Below are positions 23,530 to 32,131 of a DNA stretch of 64,000 bases, one piece after another. The notes beneath the pieces were generated by a model, which did not search any database, had not been told where the DNA came from, and saw only the letters and a program-made list of their open reading frames with translations. The position numbers were made by a program, and so were the translations under genes. The stretch's first letter is position 1; each line of letters opens with the position of its first letter. This DNA is from Methylacidiphilum infernorum V4 (GTDB lineage: Bacteria > Verrucomicrobiota > Verrucomicrobiia > Methylacidiphilales > Methylacidiphilaceae): NCBI RefSeq assembly GCF_000019665.1, contig NC_010794.1, positions 1,984,001 through 2,048,000 on the forward strand, read 5' to 3'.

Positions 23530-26355
23530 ATGGATTCCTTCATAAAAAGACATATCGGTTCTTCTGAAGAAGAAATTCAACAGATGCTTGAATTTCTCCG
23601 GCTCAAAAGCTTGGATGAGTTGATTGAAAAAGTCATCCCTTCTTGTTGCCGTACTTCTACCGGACTTCATCTGCCCGATGAAGCTTCAGAAGAGGAGGCC
23701 TTGAGAGAACTCAAGCAAATCGGCTCCGAAAACAAGGTTTTTCGCTATTTCATCGGGATGGGCTTTACAGAAACCCTTTGTCCCAGCGTCATTCGGCGCA
23801 TGGTATTGGAAAACCCCGAGTGGTACACTCCCTATACCCCCTACCAGTCAGAAATCTCGCAAGGCCGGCTAGAAGCCTTGTTAAACTTTCAAACCTTGGT
23901 CAGCGATCTGACCGCCCTGCCTGTAGCCAATGCTTCACTTCTGGACGAAGCCTCCGCCTGTGCCGAAGCCATGCTCATGTGCAACAGGCTTTCAGCAAGT
24001 AACAACCGGAAGAAGTTTTTCCTCTCCAAGGATTGTCATCCCCAGATCCTTTCCGTGATGGTTACCCGTTCTTCTCCCCTGGGAATAGAGCTCGTGATCG
24101 AGGATTGGCAGAAGGCAAAAATAGATGAGAGCTTTTTTGGGGCATTGGTGGCTTACCCCGATACCCAGGGAAGAATTTTCGATTACGGCGGATTTTGTGA
24201 AGAACTCCACCGGAAAGGCTTGGTTGTGGCCGTCAACACGGATCTGCTGGCCTTATGCCTTTTCAAGGCTCCTGGAGAGTTTGGTGCAGACATAGCGGTA
24301 GGCTCTGCCCAAAGATTCGGGCTTCCCCTTTCCTTTGGAGGTCCCCATCCCGCGTTCATCGCGGCAAGAAAAGGAATGGAAAGAAAGATGCCCGGCAGGA
24401 TTGTCGGCGTTTCCAAGGACGCCTTCGGCAATCCGGCCTTAAGACTTGCCCTCCAGACGCGAGAACAACATATCCGCAGGGAAAAGGCCACGAGCAATAT
24501 CTGCACCGCCCAGGTTCTTCCCGCGGTTGTCGCCTCGATGTATGCGGTTTATCACGGTGCTGAAGGACTAAAAGCCCTAGCCAAGAAGATCCTTTCCTAC
24601 AGCTATTACCTCTACCGGCAGTTTTCTTTTTCGGGGTTTTCCCCTTCTTCCTTCCCGTTTTTTGATACCCTCAAAGTTCCCCTCAAAAAGGAACAAATGG
24701 AGGAAATCAAAAAACGAGCCTTGAGTTGCGGCTACCTTTTCAGGGAATTCAAGGATGAAACCGCCCTAGGAATCACCCTCGGAGAAAAAACGACCCTTGA
24801 GGACCTGGGTTGTATTCTCAATATCTTTGCCGTTGGAGAAAAAAAGGTTGCTCCTTCTTGTGCCGATATCAAGCTTCCTGAAATTCCTCGTTCTCTTGAG
24901 CGGCAAACGGAATTTCTAAACCAAGGGGTATTTAAAAACTACCGCACCGAAACAAAACTGGGCCGTTACATCAAGAGACTTGCCGCTAAAGATATCAACC
25001 TGACCACTTCGCTTATCCCGCTGGGCTCCTGTACAATGAAACTGAATCCCGCCTCGGCAATGATTCCCATCCTGTGGGACTGCTTCACAGAACCCCATCC
25101 TTTTGCGCCCGAGGAGACGACCCAGGGACACCATAAGCTGGCCGCCGATCTTGGCCGGTGGCTTGCCGAAATCACCGCCATGGACCATGTTTCATTACAA
25201 CCAAACGCGGGCTCCCAGGGAGAATTAGCCGGCCTTTTGGCCATAAGGCTCTACCTTCGTTCCATCGGGGAGGACCGGAGGACAATCTGCCTGATCCCTA
25301 CCTCGGCCCACGGGACAAATTGTGCCAGTGCCGCCCTCGCCGGGTTAACGATTGAAGAAGTCAAGTGCGACAATAGAGGACGGTTGGATCTGGAAGATCT
25401 CGAACAGAAGGCCAACCGATATGCCTCCGAGCTGGCCGCCATCATGATCACCTTTCCCTCCACCTATGGGATTTTTGAAGAAACCCTCGTTGAAGCTTCA
25501 CGGATCGTTCATGACCATGGGGGTCAAGTTTACCTGGATGGAGCCAACGCCAATGCTTTCCTTGGATTATGTAAGCCCGGAGAACTAGGAGTAGACGTTT
25601 GTCATCTCAATCTCCATAAAACTTTTTGCATCCCGCACGGGGGAGGGGGTCCGGGAGTAGGACCGATAGCCGTTAAAAAGCATTTGCAGCCCTTTGTGCC
25701 CTCAACCCGGATCGATCTTCCTTCCCAAGGTAAAATGGGCCTTCTCTGTTCTTCACCCTTGGGCAATGCCGGGGTTCTTCCCGTCAGTTGGATGTTTATC
25801 CGGATGGCGGGCAAAAACGGCCTCAAATTGTGCTCTCAACTGGCCATTTTAAATGCCAATTACATGGCAAAAAGGCTCGAAAGCTCTTTCGACATCTTGT
25901 ACAAAGGCGAACATGGCTATGTCGGCCATGAATTCATCATCGATTTAAGGCCCTGGAAAGAATATGGAATAGAGGTAGAAGATGTCGCCAAAAGACTCAT
26001 GGATTATGGCTTTCATGCCCCTACCATTTCCTGGCCTGTCCATGGGACAATGATGATAGAACCCACGGAGTCAGAATCAAAAGATGAACTCGACCGCTTT
26101 TGCGAAGCTTTAATCCTTATCCGCAAAGAACTCGAAGACATTAAAAAGGGCGTTTATCCCCTAGGCAACAATCCTCTTAAAAATTCTCCGCACCCGCACC
26201 ATGCCGTATGTGCCGACCGGTGGGCTTTGCCCTATCCACGAAAGCTAGCGGCCTACCCGGCTCCTTGGCAAAAAGAATTCAAGTACTGGCCGCCCACGGG
26301 CAGGATCGACAACGTTTACGGGGATAGAAATTTTGTGTGCCGCATAGAAAAATAG
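23530..26355 (+). CDS. gcvP: Glycine dehydrogenase (decarboxylating), P protein
   Basis: 941 residues, full-length single-chain P protein rather than the split GcvPA/GcvPB form. It decarboxylates glycine with pyridoxal phosphate and hands the aminomethyl group to GcvH. It opens FIKRHIGSSEEEIQQMLEFL, has GMGFTETLCPSVIRRMVLEN, and the first half ends at the conserved joint with QTREQHIRREKATSNICTAQ. The PLP lysine is in CHLNLHKTFCIPHGGGGPGV near residue 700, and QPNAGSQGELAGL precedes it. The C-terminal RWALPYPRKLAAYPAPW block is intact. ATG with AAAGGATGAG upstream. Together with T and H it lacks only dihydrolipoyl dehydrogenase, encoded elsewhere. Confidence 0.97.
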   Translation: MDSFIKRHIGSSEEEIQQMLEFLRLKSLDELIEKVIPSCCRTSTGLHLPDEASEEEALRELKQIGSENKVFRYFIGMGFTETLCPSVIRRMVLENPEWYTPYTPYQSEISQGRLEALLNFQTLVSDLTALPVANASLLDEASACAEAMLMCNRLSASNNRKKFFLSKDCHPQILSVMVTRSSPLGIELVIEDWQKAKIDESFFGALVAYPDTQGRIFDYGGFCEELHRKGLVVAVNTDLLALCLFKAPGEFGADIAVGSAQRFGLPLSFGGPHPAFIAARKGMERKMPGRIVGVSKDAFGNPALRLALQTREQHIRREKATSNICTAQVLPAVVASMYAVYHGAEGLKALAKKILSYSYYLYRQFSFSGFSPSSFPFFDTLKVPLKKEQMEEIKKRALSCGYLFREFKDETALGITLGEKTTLEDLGCILNIFAVGEKKVAPSCADIKLPEIPRSLERQTEFLNQGVFKNYRTETKLGRYIKRLAAKDINLTTSLIPLGSCTMKLNPASAMIPILWDCFTEPHPFAPEETTQGHHKLAADLGRWLAEITAMDHVSLQPNAGSQGELAGLLAIRLYLRSIGEDRRTICLIPTSAHGTNCASAALAGLTIEEVKCDNRGRLDLEDLEQKANRYASELAAIMITFPSTYGIFEETLVEASRIVHDHGGQVYLDGANANAFLGLCKPGELGVDVCHLNLHKTFCIPHGGGGPGVGPIAVKKHLQPFVPSTRIDLPSQGKMGLLCSSPLGNAGVLPVSWMFIRMAGKNGLKLCSQLAILNANYMAKRLESSFDILYKGEHGYVGHEFIIDLRPWKEYGIEVEDVAKRLMDYGFHAPTISWPVHGTMMIEPTESESKDELDRFCEALILIRKELEDIKKGVYPLGNNPLKNSPHPHHAVCADRWALPYPRKLAAYPAPWQKEFKYWPPTGRIDNVYGDRNFVCRIEK

Positions 26356-26439
26356 GCTGGCTCTTTTATTCCTAACTTCTTTATTCTTTTTGTTGCTTTT
26401 TTAGTTCATTCTAACAGGCAGAATGATCGGTCTTTTTTT

Positions 26440-27447
26440 ATGAGCGACAAGACACCCACCGCCAAGCAAAAGAAGGATTGGCTATCGGTAGTTTTGCGCT
26501 CCGCCGTTTCGACCGGCATTCTCTCCTTTCTTTTCTTTAAGGTTGATTGGACAAAAATAGCAGCCGTAGTCGAGAGATCTAACCCGATCGATATTCTCTT
26601 GGGCTTGTTTTTTGGAGGAGGCCAGATTTTTTTTTCTGCCGTCCGCTGGAAGATCTTGTTGCAAACCCAGGAAATATTTATCCCGGCCGTCAAGGCCTTT
26701 GAATTAACCCTCATCGGCCAATTTTTTAATGCTTTTTTGCTGGGTTCTACCGGGGGAGATATCGTTCGGATTTATTACATCGTGCAACTGTATCCCCAGA
26801 AAAAAGCCGCCGGATCTCTTTCTGTTATTTATGACCGGGTTATAGGGCTACTGGGGTTGATTTTAATCGGCCAACTCTTAGCCCTAAACTTTTTCAAGTT
26901 ATTCGAGGCCAACCCCATCACTCGCCATGCCGTTTGGTTGTTTCTGTCCATTTCTCTATTTATCCTCCTTCTTTTCGGACTCATTCTTTTCTTCCCCAAC
27001 ATCTTTTCCTTTGAGAAAAGAAAAAAGGAAAAATCCAACTTCCTTTCCAAGCAGGATTTCAACAATCTCGTTCATGCTATAAGCCGTTACCGGCACGGAA
27101 AAAAAGAGAATTTTTTGGCTCTTTGTTACTCCTTTGCCAGCCACGCCTCGACCTTGGTCATGGCCTATTTTGCCACCCGTTCTCTTCATCTCGATATACC
27201 CTTTTTATTTTTAGCTTCCATTTTAGCCATAGTCAGCGTGCTTATATCTATTCCGGTAACCATATCCGGATTAGGGGTCCGGGAAGGTCTGATCGTGGTG
27301 TTTTTCCAACTGTTGGGAATAAAAGTCGAACCCGCCTTAAGCTTTTCCTTGCTTGTTTTTGCCATGAGCCTATTTTGGAGCCTTATCGGGGGAATTGTCT
27401 ATTTACGCTATAAAAAGCCCAAAACTGATGATACAATTAACCGATGA
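26440..27447 (+). CDS. Lysylphosphatidylglycerol synthase TM-region/flippase-like protein (UPF0104)
   Basis: 335 residues with about eight membrane helices. The first loop has FFGGGQIFFSAVRWKILLQT (the RW motif of the family). It continues FNAFLLGSTGGDIVRIYYIV, where the SxxGGDxxR pattern is the family hallmark, and TISGLGVREGLIVVFFQLLG near the end. These match the AglD/MprF-type flippase-like membrane domain. The MprF synthase domain is absent, so it is a transporter or glycolipid-handling protein of unknown substrate. The cca gene begins inside its stop codon (ATGA overlap at 27444-27447), so the two are translationally coupled. Confidence 0.82.
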   Translation: MSDKTPTAKQKKDWLSVVLRSAVSTGILSFLFFKVDWTKIAAVVERSNPIDILLGLFFGGGQIFFSAVRWKILLQTQEIFIPAVKAFELTLIGQFFNAFLLGSTGGDIVRIYYIVQLYPQKKAAGSLSVIYDRVIGLLGLILIGQLLALNFFKLFEANPITRHAVWLFLSISLFILLLFGLILFFPNIFSFEKRKKEKSNFLSKQDFNNLVHAISRYRHGKKENFLALCYSFASHASTLVMAYFATRSLHLDIPFLFLASILAIVSVLISIPVTISGLGVREGLIVVFFQLLGIKVEPALSFSLLVFAMSLFWSLIGGIVYLRYKKPKTDDTINR

Positions 27448-28775
27448 AAGAAGAGGCGATCCGGATTGTCCGCATTCTTCAAAAGGCCGGTTTTACGGCT
27501 TTCTTTGCAGGAGGATGCGTAAGGGATATCCTGCTTAAAAAAGAACCCCACGATATCGATATCGCCACGTCGGCTACTCCCGACCAAGTTCAAAATCTCT
27601 TCAAAGAAAAAGCCTCAGGACTGATTGGCAAATCCTTTGGTGTCATCCGGGTCAAATCGGGCGCCCATTTCTTTGAGGTGGCCACGTTTCGCACCGACAT
27701 CGGCTCCCAAGGAGGGAGATGGCCCAAGGCGGTCCAATTTTCTACACCCAAGGAAGATGCCCTTAGAAGGGATTTTACGATCAATGGAATTTTTTACGAT
27801 CCCCTCACAGGTACAATCATCGATTATGTTGGGGGGAGCGAAGATATCGAAAAAAAAAGGATAAGAGCCATCGGAGATCCCAAAATAAGATTTGAAGAAG
27901 ATCACCTGCGCCTGCTCAGGGCGATTCGTTTTGCCGTCCGGTTGGGATTTTCCATCGAAGAAAAGACCTGGGAAGCGATTCAAAGTTCAGCTCACAAGAT
28001 CACCCAAATAAGCCCGGAAAGAATAAGAGAAGAACTGGACAAAATTTTTACCGGTCCCGATCCGGCAAAGGGACTAGAGCTTCTTGATCAGAGTGGGCTC
28101 CTGCGCTTTATTCTTCCCGAAATTTCCAATTTACACGGGGTAGAACAACCCAAGGAGTTTCATCCTGAAGGCGATGTCTTCAACCATGTTTTGCTCTTGT
28201 TAAGTCATCTTCATAATCCCAGCCTAGAGCTTGCCTTAGCCGCCCTTTTTCACGATGTAGGCAAGGCCGTGACTTTCAGCCGAGACAACACCGGGCAGAT
28301 CCATTTTTATGGTCATGAAACGGTTGGTGCCCAGATAACCGAAAAAATCATGACCCGGTTGAGATACAGCAAAGATATTATAAAAAAAGTTGTGGAATGC
28401 GTAAGAAATCATATGTCCTTCAAAGATGTCCCAAGGATGAAAAAATCGACTCTTAAAAAACTGATATTAAAACCGACTTTCCCCATTGAACTTGAGCTAC
28501 ATCGGATAGACTGTTTATCCTCGCATGGAAATCTTTCAATCTATAATTTTCTTAATAAAATAAAAGAACAGTACTCTGCCGAAAGTTTATCCCCACCTAA
28601 ACTCATCACCGGATTCGACTTGCTGGCTTTAGGCTTGAAACCAGGGAAAAAGGTCGGCGAAATCTTAGAGCTCATTAGAGAAGCCCAATTAGAGGATAAA
28701 ATTTCTTCGCGTGCTGAAGCCCTATTAATGGCTGAAGATCTTATTCGCAATGAATTAGTTAAAAAAAATCATTAA
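27444..28775 (+). CDS. cca: CCA tRNA nucleotidyltransferase (with HD domain)
   Basis: 443 residues. The enzyme adds or repairs the CCA end of tRNA. The class II nucleotidyltransferase head is AFFAGGCVRDILLKKEPHDI, followed by the catalytic DID. The template-reading part is RRDFTINGIFYDPLTGTIID, and then come GDPKIRFEEDHLRLLRAIRF and the neck helix. A C-terminal HD phosphohydrolase domain has FHPEGDVFNHVLLLLSH and LAALFHDVGKAVTFS (the HD pair). Domain order and length match the bacterial Cca/PcnB family; a poly(A) polymerase is the alternative, but the motif NDxxF-type cues favour CCA addition. Follows the UPF0104 gene with ATGA overlap. Confidence 0.9.
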   Translation: MKEEAIRIVRILQKAGFTAFFAGGCVRDILLKKEPHDIDIATSATPDQVQNLFKEKASGLIGKSFGVIRVKSGAHFFEVATFRTDIGSQGGRWPKAVQFSTPKEDALRRDFTINGIFYDPLTGTIIDYVGGSEDIEKKRIRAIGDPKIRFEEDHLRLLRAIRFAVRLGFSIEEKTWEAIQSSAHKITQISPERIREELDKIFTGPDPAKGLELLDQSGLLRFILPEISNLHGVEQPKEFHPEGDVFNHVLLLLSHLHNPSLELALAALFHDVGKAVTFSRDNTGQIHFYGHETVGAQITEKIMTRLRYSKDIIKKVVECVRNHMSFKDVPRMKKSTLKKLILKPTFPIELELHRIDCLSSHGNLSIYNFLNKIKEQYSAESLSPPKLITGFDLLALGLKPGKKVGEILELIREAQLEDKISSRAEALLMAEDLIRNELVKKNH

Positions 28776-28834
28776 TTTTAAATAATCAATATTTTTGTCT
28801 TTTTATTTTTGATCTTTTGTTTCAATATATTTAT

Positions 28835-28852
28835 TGACTAAATAATTAGTCA
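28835..28852 (+). promoter_or_regulatory. Operator-like inverted repeat upstream of the HU gene
   Basis: TGACTAA at 28835-28841 and TTAGTCA at 28846-28852 are perfect inverse arms with a 4-base centre. A TTGACT at 28834-28839 overlaps the left arm and could be the -35 box. The site lies 35 bases before the HU ATG. Confidence 0.45.
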
Positions 28853-28886
28853 TAGTAAACCCTAATCAAAACGAAAGGAGCAAATC

Positions 28887-29186
28887 ATGGCAAACGAAGA
28901 AAAAAAAAGATTTAATAAAGCGAGTCTTGTGGAAGTCGTCCAAAAAAATATGGGGAAAGACACCACCAAGGCCTTGGCTGAAAAATCCGTGGATGCCGTC
29001 ATTAACGGCCTAAAGACCGGAGTACTGAAAAACGGGATTGTCCAGTTAATCGGTTTTGGGACATTCCGTGTCATTACAAGAAAAGCAAGAATGGGGGTCA
29101 ATCCTAAAACGGGAGAAAAAATCAAAATCAAGGCTTCCAAAACCGTGCGTTTTTCTCCGGGCAAAGAATTAAAAGAAAAGTTATAA
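28887..29186 (+). CDS. HU-family nucleoid DNA-binding protein
   Basis: 99 residues. HU/IHF proteins bend DNA and compact the nucleoid. After a charged start (MANEEKKRFNKASLVEVVQK) it has the helical part with AEKSVDAVINGLKTGVLKNG. Next is the beta-arm IQLIGFGTFRVITRKARMGV in the form VQLIGFGTF, with NPKTGEKIKIKASKTVRFSP, the DNA-contacting arm (consensus RxGRNPxTG, here RMGVNPKTG). The end is GKELKEKL. The AAAGGAG ribosome-binding site is 6 bases before the ATG. It is preceded by an operator-like palindrome and followed by a structured RNA/terminator at 29233-29380. Confidence 0.94.
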   Translation: MANEEKKRFNKASLVEVVQKNMGKDTTKALAEKSVDAVINGLKTGVLKNGIVQLIGFGTFRVITRKARMGVNPKTGEKIKIKASKTVRFSPGKELKEKL

Positions 29187-29232
29187 CCTTTTTCTGAAAG
29201 CGGGAATCGTTATTCAACCGGTAAGGCAAAAA

Positions 29233-29380
29233 AGGGGGATGGATATCCATACAATAGTAAGTAATTACTTATTTCCTATTTAATATCATTGAGCTAGCAG
29301 CTTATAGATAAACTTTTATCATTATGAAATTATGAAATCTGCCGGCTTTAGTCCGGCAGCCATCCCCCTCTCTCTTTTTT
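29233..29380 (+). ncRNA. Candidate structured RNA or long terminator downstream of HU
   Basis: AGGGGGATGG at 29233-29242 pairs perfectly with CCATCCCCCT at 29360-29369, closing a domain of about 137 nt. Inside are hairpins CTGCCGG/CCGGCAG (29339-29359, loop CTTTAGT), GATAAA/TTTATC (29307-29320) and the palindrome TAAGTAATTACTTA (about 29258-29271). The right arm is followed within a few bases by TCTCTTTTTT. It could be the 3' end of the HU mRNA, an independent small RNA, or both. Not matched to a known family. Confidence 0.45.
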
Positions 29381-30029
29381 CACGGAGGGTTATCGTCTTT
29401 CTTTTTTAACTTTTTTAGTTATTCTAGCACACGGGACGACATATCGTAGAATAATTAATATTATTAATAATGTTGGGTGAGATTTTATAATTCACTTCAT
29501 TAAAGGGGGCACGACAGCAGGCTTGGGTTATAGTTTTATTAAAGGATTAAACCTTGGGTTTCCCAGGCCGGTTTTTCATTGGAAAAGGGAAGGACCAGCA
29601 TAGCGGCTGTTCCTTATCCGATCACCGAAGTGGGCTAGAAAAAAATCAACCTAAGGGCTTGTTTGCCGGCGTTCGCTAAGCAAGCTTTTATAAGAAAAAA
29701 TCTAAACAAGCTTTTTTTCTCTTTTACCTCGAGATTGGATTGCGATAGGGCCTGGGTAGAACCGCTCTTACCCAATAGGCTTCTTTCCAAGGCCTAGAGG
29801 CTTTGTAAGGTCTTCTCTTTTAGCACTTCCATGGAACCTATTGAGCCTTTATCGTGCAAGGAGTAGTCTTCGCTTCTTTTTTTATCCATGCGGGGGAAAA
29901 AAATCCCCAACTTGACATGGTTTATACCGTTTTGCCGATGCTAAGAAAAAGGCTAGAGACGATTTCTCCCGGAATAGAACGGAAGAATTTTTCTCCTGCT
30001 CAATGGGATGGTCGCCCACGCTTTGAAGC
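29381..30029. other. Intergenic stretch between HU and the groEL terminator
   Basis: About 650 bases with no gene I would support. Coding-looking frames are short, and one overlaps the groEL terminator. An A/T-rich part (29440-29495, with TTAATATTATTAATAATG) could hold a promoter or a protein-binding site. Otherwise nothing recognised. Confidence 0.35.
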
Positions 30030-30063
30030 AAAAAAACAAGCCAGGAAAAATTTCCTGGCTTGT
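30030..30063 (-). terminator. Rho-independent terminator of the dnaK-groES-groEL cluster
   Basis: A 13-base perfect stem (ACAAGCCAGGAAA at 30036-30048 with TTTCCTGGCTTGT at 30051-30063). On the minus strand it is followed by seven T. It lies 23 bases beyond the groEL stop. This is the clearest terminator in the window. Confidence 0.85.
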
Positions 30064-30085
30064 CTTTGCTTGCCCTAATTTTAAA

Positions 30086-31720
30086 TCAATATTCCATGTC
30101 TCCCATTCCTCCCGCACCCGCAGGCGTGGCCGGTTTCTTTTCCTTTTCAGGAATTTCTGTGACCATGGCCTCGGTTGTCAGGAGCAAACCGGCGATGGAA
30201 GCTGCATTCTCAAGGGCCGTCCTCGTTACCTTCGTCGGATCCACGATGCCGGCTTCGAACATGTCCACGTAGGAACGTTTCGCAACGTCAAAGCCTTCGT
30301 TCCCTTTCTTGGCTTTCACCTCGTTGACGATGACGCTTCCCTCAAGTCCAGCATTATCGGCAAGAGTTTTCAGAGGGTATTCTAAAGCCTTATAAACGAT
30401 ATTGGCTCCAATCTGCTCATCTCCTTTTAGAGAAAGCCCCTCGATGGCTTTCTGGCAACGCAGGAGAGCCACTCCACCACCGGGAACGATACCCTCTTCA
30501 ACAGCGGCTCTCGTTGCATGCAGGGCATCCTCAACCCTGGCTTTCTTCTCCTTGAGCTCGGTTTCTGTAGCCGCACCCACGTGTATAACGGCAACTCCAC
30601 CGGCTAACTTGGCGAGCCTTTCCTGGAGTTTTTCACGATCGTAATCAGAAGTCGTTTCTTCGATCTGTCTTCTGATCTGGTTAATTCTCCCTTGGATCTC
30701 GCTTCTTGATCCCGAGCCTTCGATAATCGTCGTATTTTCTTTCTCCACGATTATCCTCTTTGCCCTACCCAGGTCTTCAAGCTGAACGTTTTCCAGCTTT
30801 ATGCCCAGGTCTTCGGTCAAGCAACGGCCTCCCGTTAAAATAGCGATATCCTCGAGCATCGCCTTGCGCCTGTCCCCGAAGCCAGGGGCTTTAACGGCAC
30901 AAACTTGCAGTGTCCCCCTTAACTTGTTCACCACAAGCGTAGCCAAGGCTTCGCCTTCTACATCCTCGGCAATAATCAGCAAGGGCCTGCCCGCCTTGGC
31001 AATTTTTTCAAGCAGGGGCAAAAGATCCTTCAGGTTGGAGATCTTTTTCTCATGGATCAGGATGTAGGCATTCTCCAACACCGCCTCTAGCTCTTCGGCA
31101 TTCGTTACAAAGTAGGGTGAAATATAACCCCTGTCGAACTGCATTCCTTCAACCACTTCAAGAGTCGTTTCTATGTGCTTGGCTTCTTCAACCGTTACCG
31201 TCCCATCTTTACCTACTTTATCCAGGGCATCGGCAATAATCTCTCCGATCGAAGTATCCCAATTAGCGGAAACGGTCGCCACCTGCTTGATTTCCTCTTT
31301 CCCTTTTACAATGTGGGATATTTCTTTAAGCTGTTTGACAACGGCTTGAACTGCCTTGTCAACCCCCCGCTTAAGATCCATGGGGTTAGCGCCTGCCGTG
31401 ACGTTCTTTAATCCCTCCTTGTAGATGGATTCAGCAAGAACGGTGGCCGTCGTTGTTCCATCCCCGGCAACGTCACTTGTTTTCGAGGCCACCTCTTTTA
31501 CAAGCTGTGCCCCCATATTTTCCCACGGATCTTCCAATTCAACTTCTTTAGCTACGGTTACCCCATCCTTAGTGATCGTTGGAGAACCAAATTTCTTGTC
31601 GAGAATCACGTTACGTCCTGCAGGTCCAAGCGTGCACTTTACCGCCTTGCTTAACTTCTCAACACCACGCAACAAGGCATGCCTTGCAGATTCATCAAAA
31701 ATCAGTTGTTTAGCAGCCAT
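30086..31720 (-). CDS. groL: Chaperonin GroEL (60 kDa)
   Basis: 544 residues, standard length. GroEL forms a 14-subunit double ring that folds proteins with GroES and ATP. The ATP-binding blocks are [20 protein letters not shown] and [20 protein letters not shown]. The hinge block is [20 protein letters not shown] in the form KNVTAGANP. The end part has [16 protein letters not shown] and the flexible C-terminal Gly/Met tail ([10 protein letters not shown]). The start is an ATG with AGGAGG upstream, 17 bases after groES. It shares a transcript with groES and probably dnaK. No second GroEL seen here. Confidence 0.97.
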   Translation of the reverse strand: MAAKQLIFDESARHALLRGVEKLSKAVKCTLGPAGRNVILDKKFGSPTITKDGVTVAKEVELEDPWENMGAQLVKEVASKTSDVAGDGTTTATVLAESIYKEGLKNVTAGANPMDLKRGVDKAVQAVVKQLKEISHIVKGKEEIKQVATVSANWDTSIGEIIADALDKVGKDGTVTVEEAKHIETTLEVVEGMQFDRGYISPYFVTNAEELEAVLENAYILIHEKKISNLKDLLPLLEKIAKAGRPLLIIAEDVEGEALATLVVNKLRGTLQVCAVKAPGFGDRRKAMLEDIAILTGGRCLTEDLGIKLENVQLEDLGRAKRIIVEKENTTIIEGSGSRSEIQGRINQIRRQIEETTSDYDREKLQERLAKLAGGVAVIHVGAATETELKEKKARVEDALHATRAAVEEGIVPGGGVALLRCQKAIEGLSLKGDEQIGANIVYKALEYPLKTLADNAGLEGSVIVNEVKAKKGNEGFDVAKRSYVDMFEAGIVDPTKVTRTALENAASIAGLLLTTEAMVTEIPEKEKKPATPAGAGGMGDMEY

Positions 31721-31737
31721 TGTTTACCTCCTTTCTT

Positions 31738-32037
31738 TTATCCTTCAATAATGGCTAAAATGTCATCTTCACGAAGAATCTGGAAGGATTCTCCATCGAT
31801 TTTGACTTCCGTTCCCCCATACTTGCTAATGAGGACCTTGTCCCCTTTCTTTACCTCGATAGGAATCCTTTTCCCATTTTCATCCAATTTCCCGGGGCCA
31901 ACAGCGATAACCGTGGCTTCCTGGGGTTTTTCCTTGGCTGTATCTGGGATAATGATTCCCCCTTTTCTTACTTCCTGTTCTTCGATGAGCTTGACTAAAA
32001 CACGCTCACCTAAAGGACGAATTTTTGGTTCAACCAT
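31738..32037 (-). CDS. groS: Co-chaperonin GroES (10 kDa)
   Basis: 99 residues. It caps the GroEL cavity as a heptamer. The core reads [20 protein letters not shown], with the mobile loop [20 protein letters not shown] (the GroEL-binding IIIP segment), then [20 protein letters not shown]. The C-terminal [20 protein letters not shown] is the standard end. AAAGGAGG precedes the ATG at 32037. Standard groES-groEL order, 94 bases after dnaK. Confidence 0.97.
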   Translation of the reverse strand: MVEPKIRPLGERVLVKLIEEQEVRKGGIIIPDTAKEKPQEATVIAVGPGKLDENGKRIPIEVKKGDKVLISKYGGTEVKIDGESFQILREDDILAIIEG

Positions 32038-32131
32038 CTTGACCTCCTTTCATAAATTTTATGCTTTTAAAACCGAGATATATGCTTTTTTCCCTTTCAC
32101 CGGCGCTTCAACAGCCGGCGAAAAAACCTGG

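Noticed and set aside
29233-29369. MITE-type mobile element with AGGGGGATGG terminal repeats
   Set aside because: No target-site duplication flanks the arms and the right arm runs into a T-tract, which fits RNA or terminator structure better.
29854-30078. Plus-strand frame of 74 codons
   Set aside because: Runs through the groEL terminator hairpin and has no pattern.
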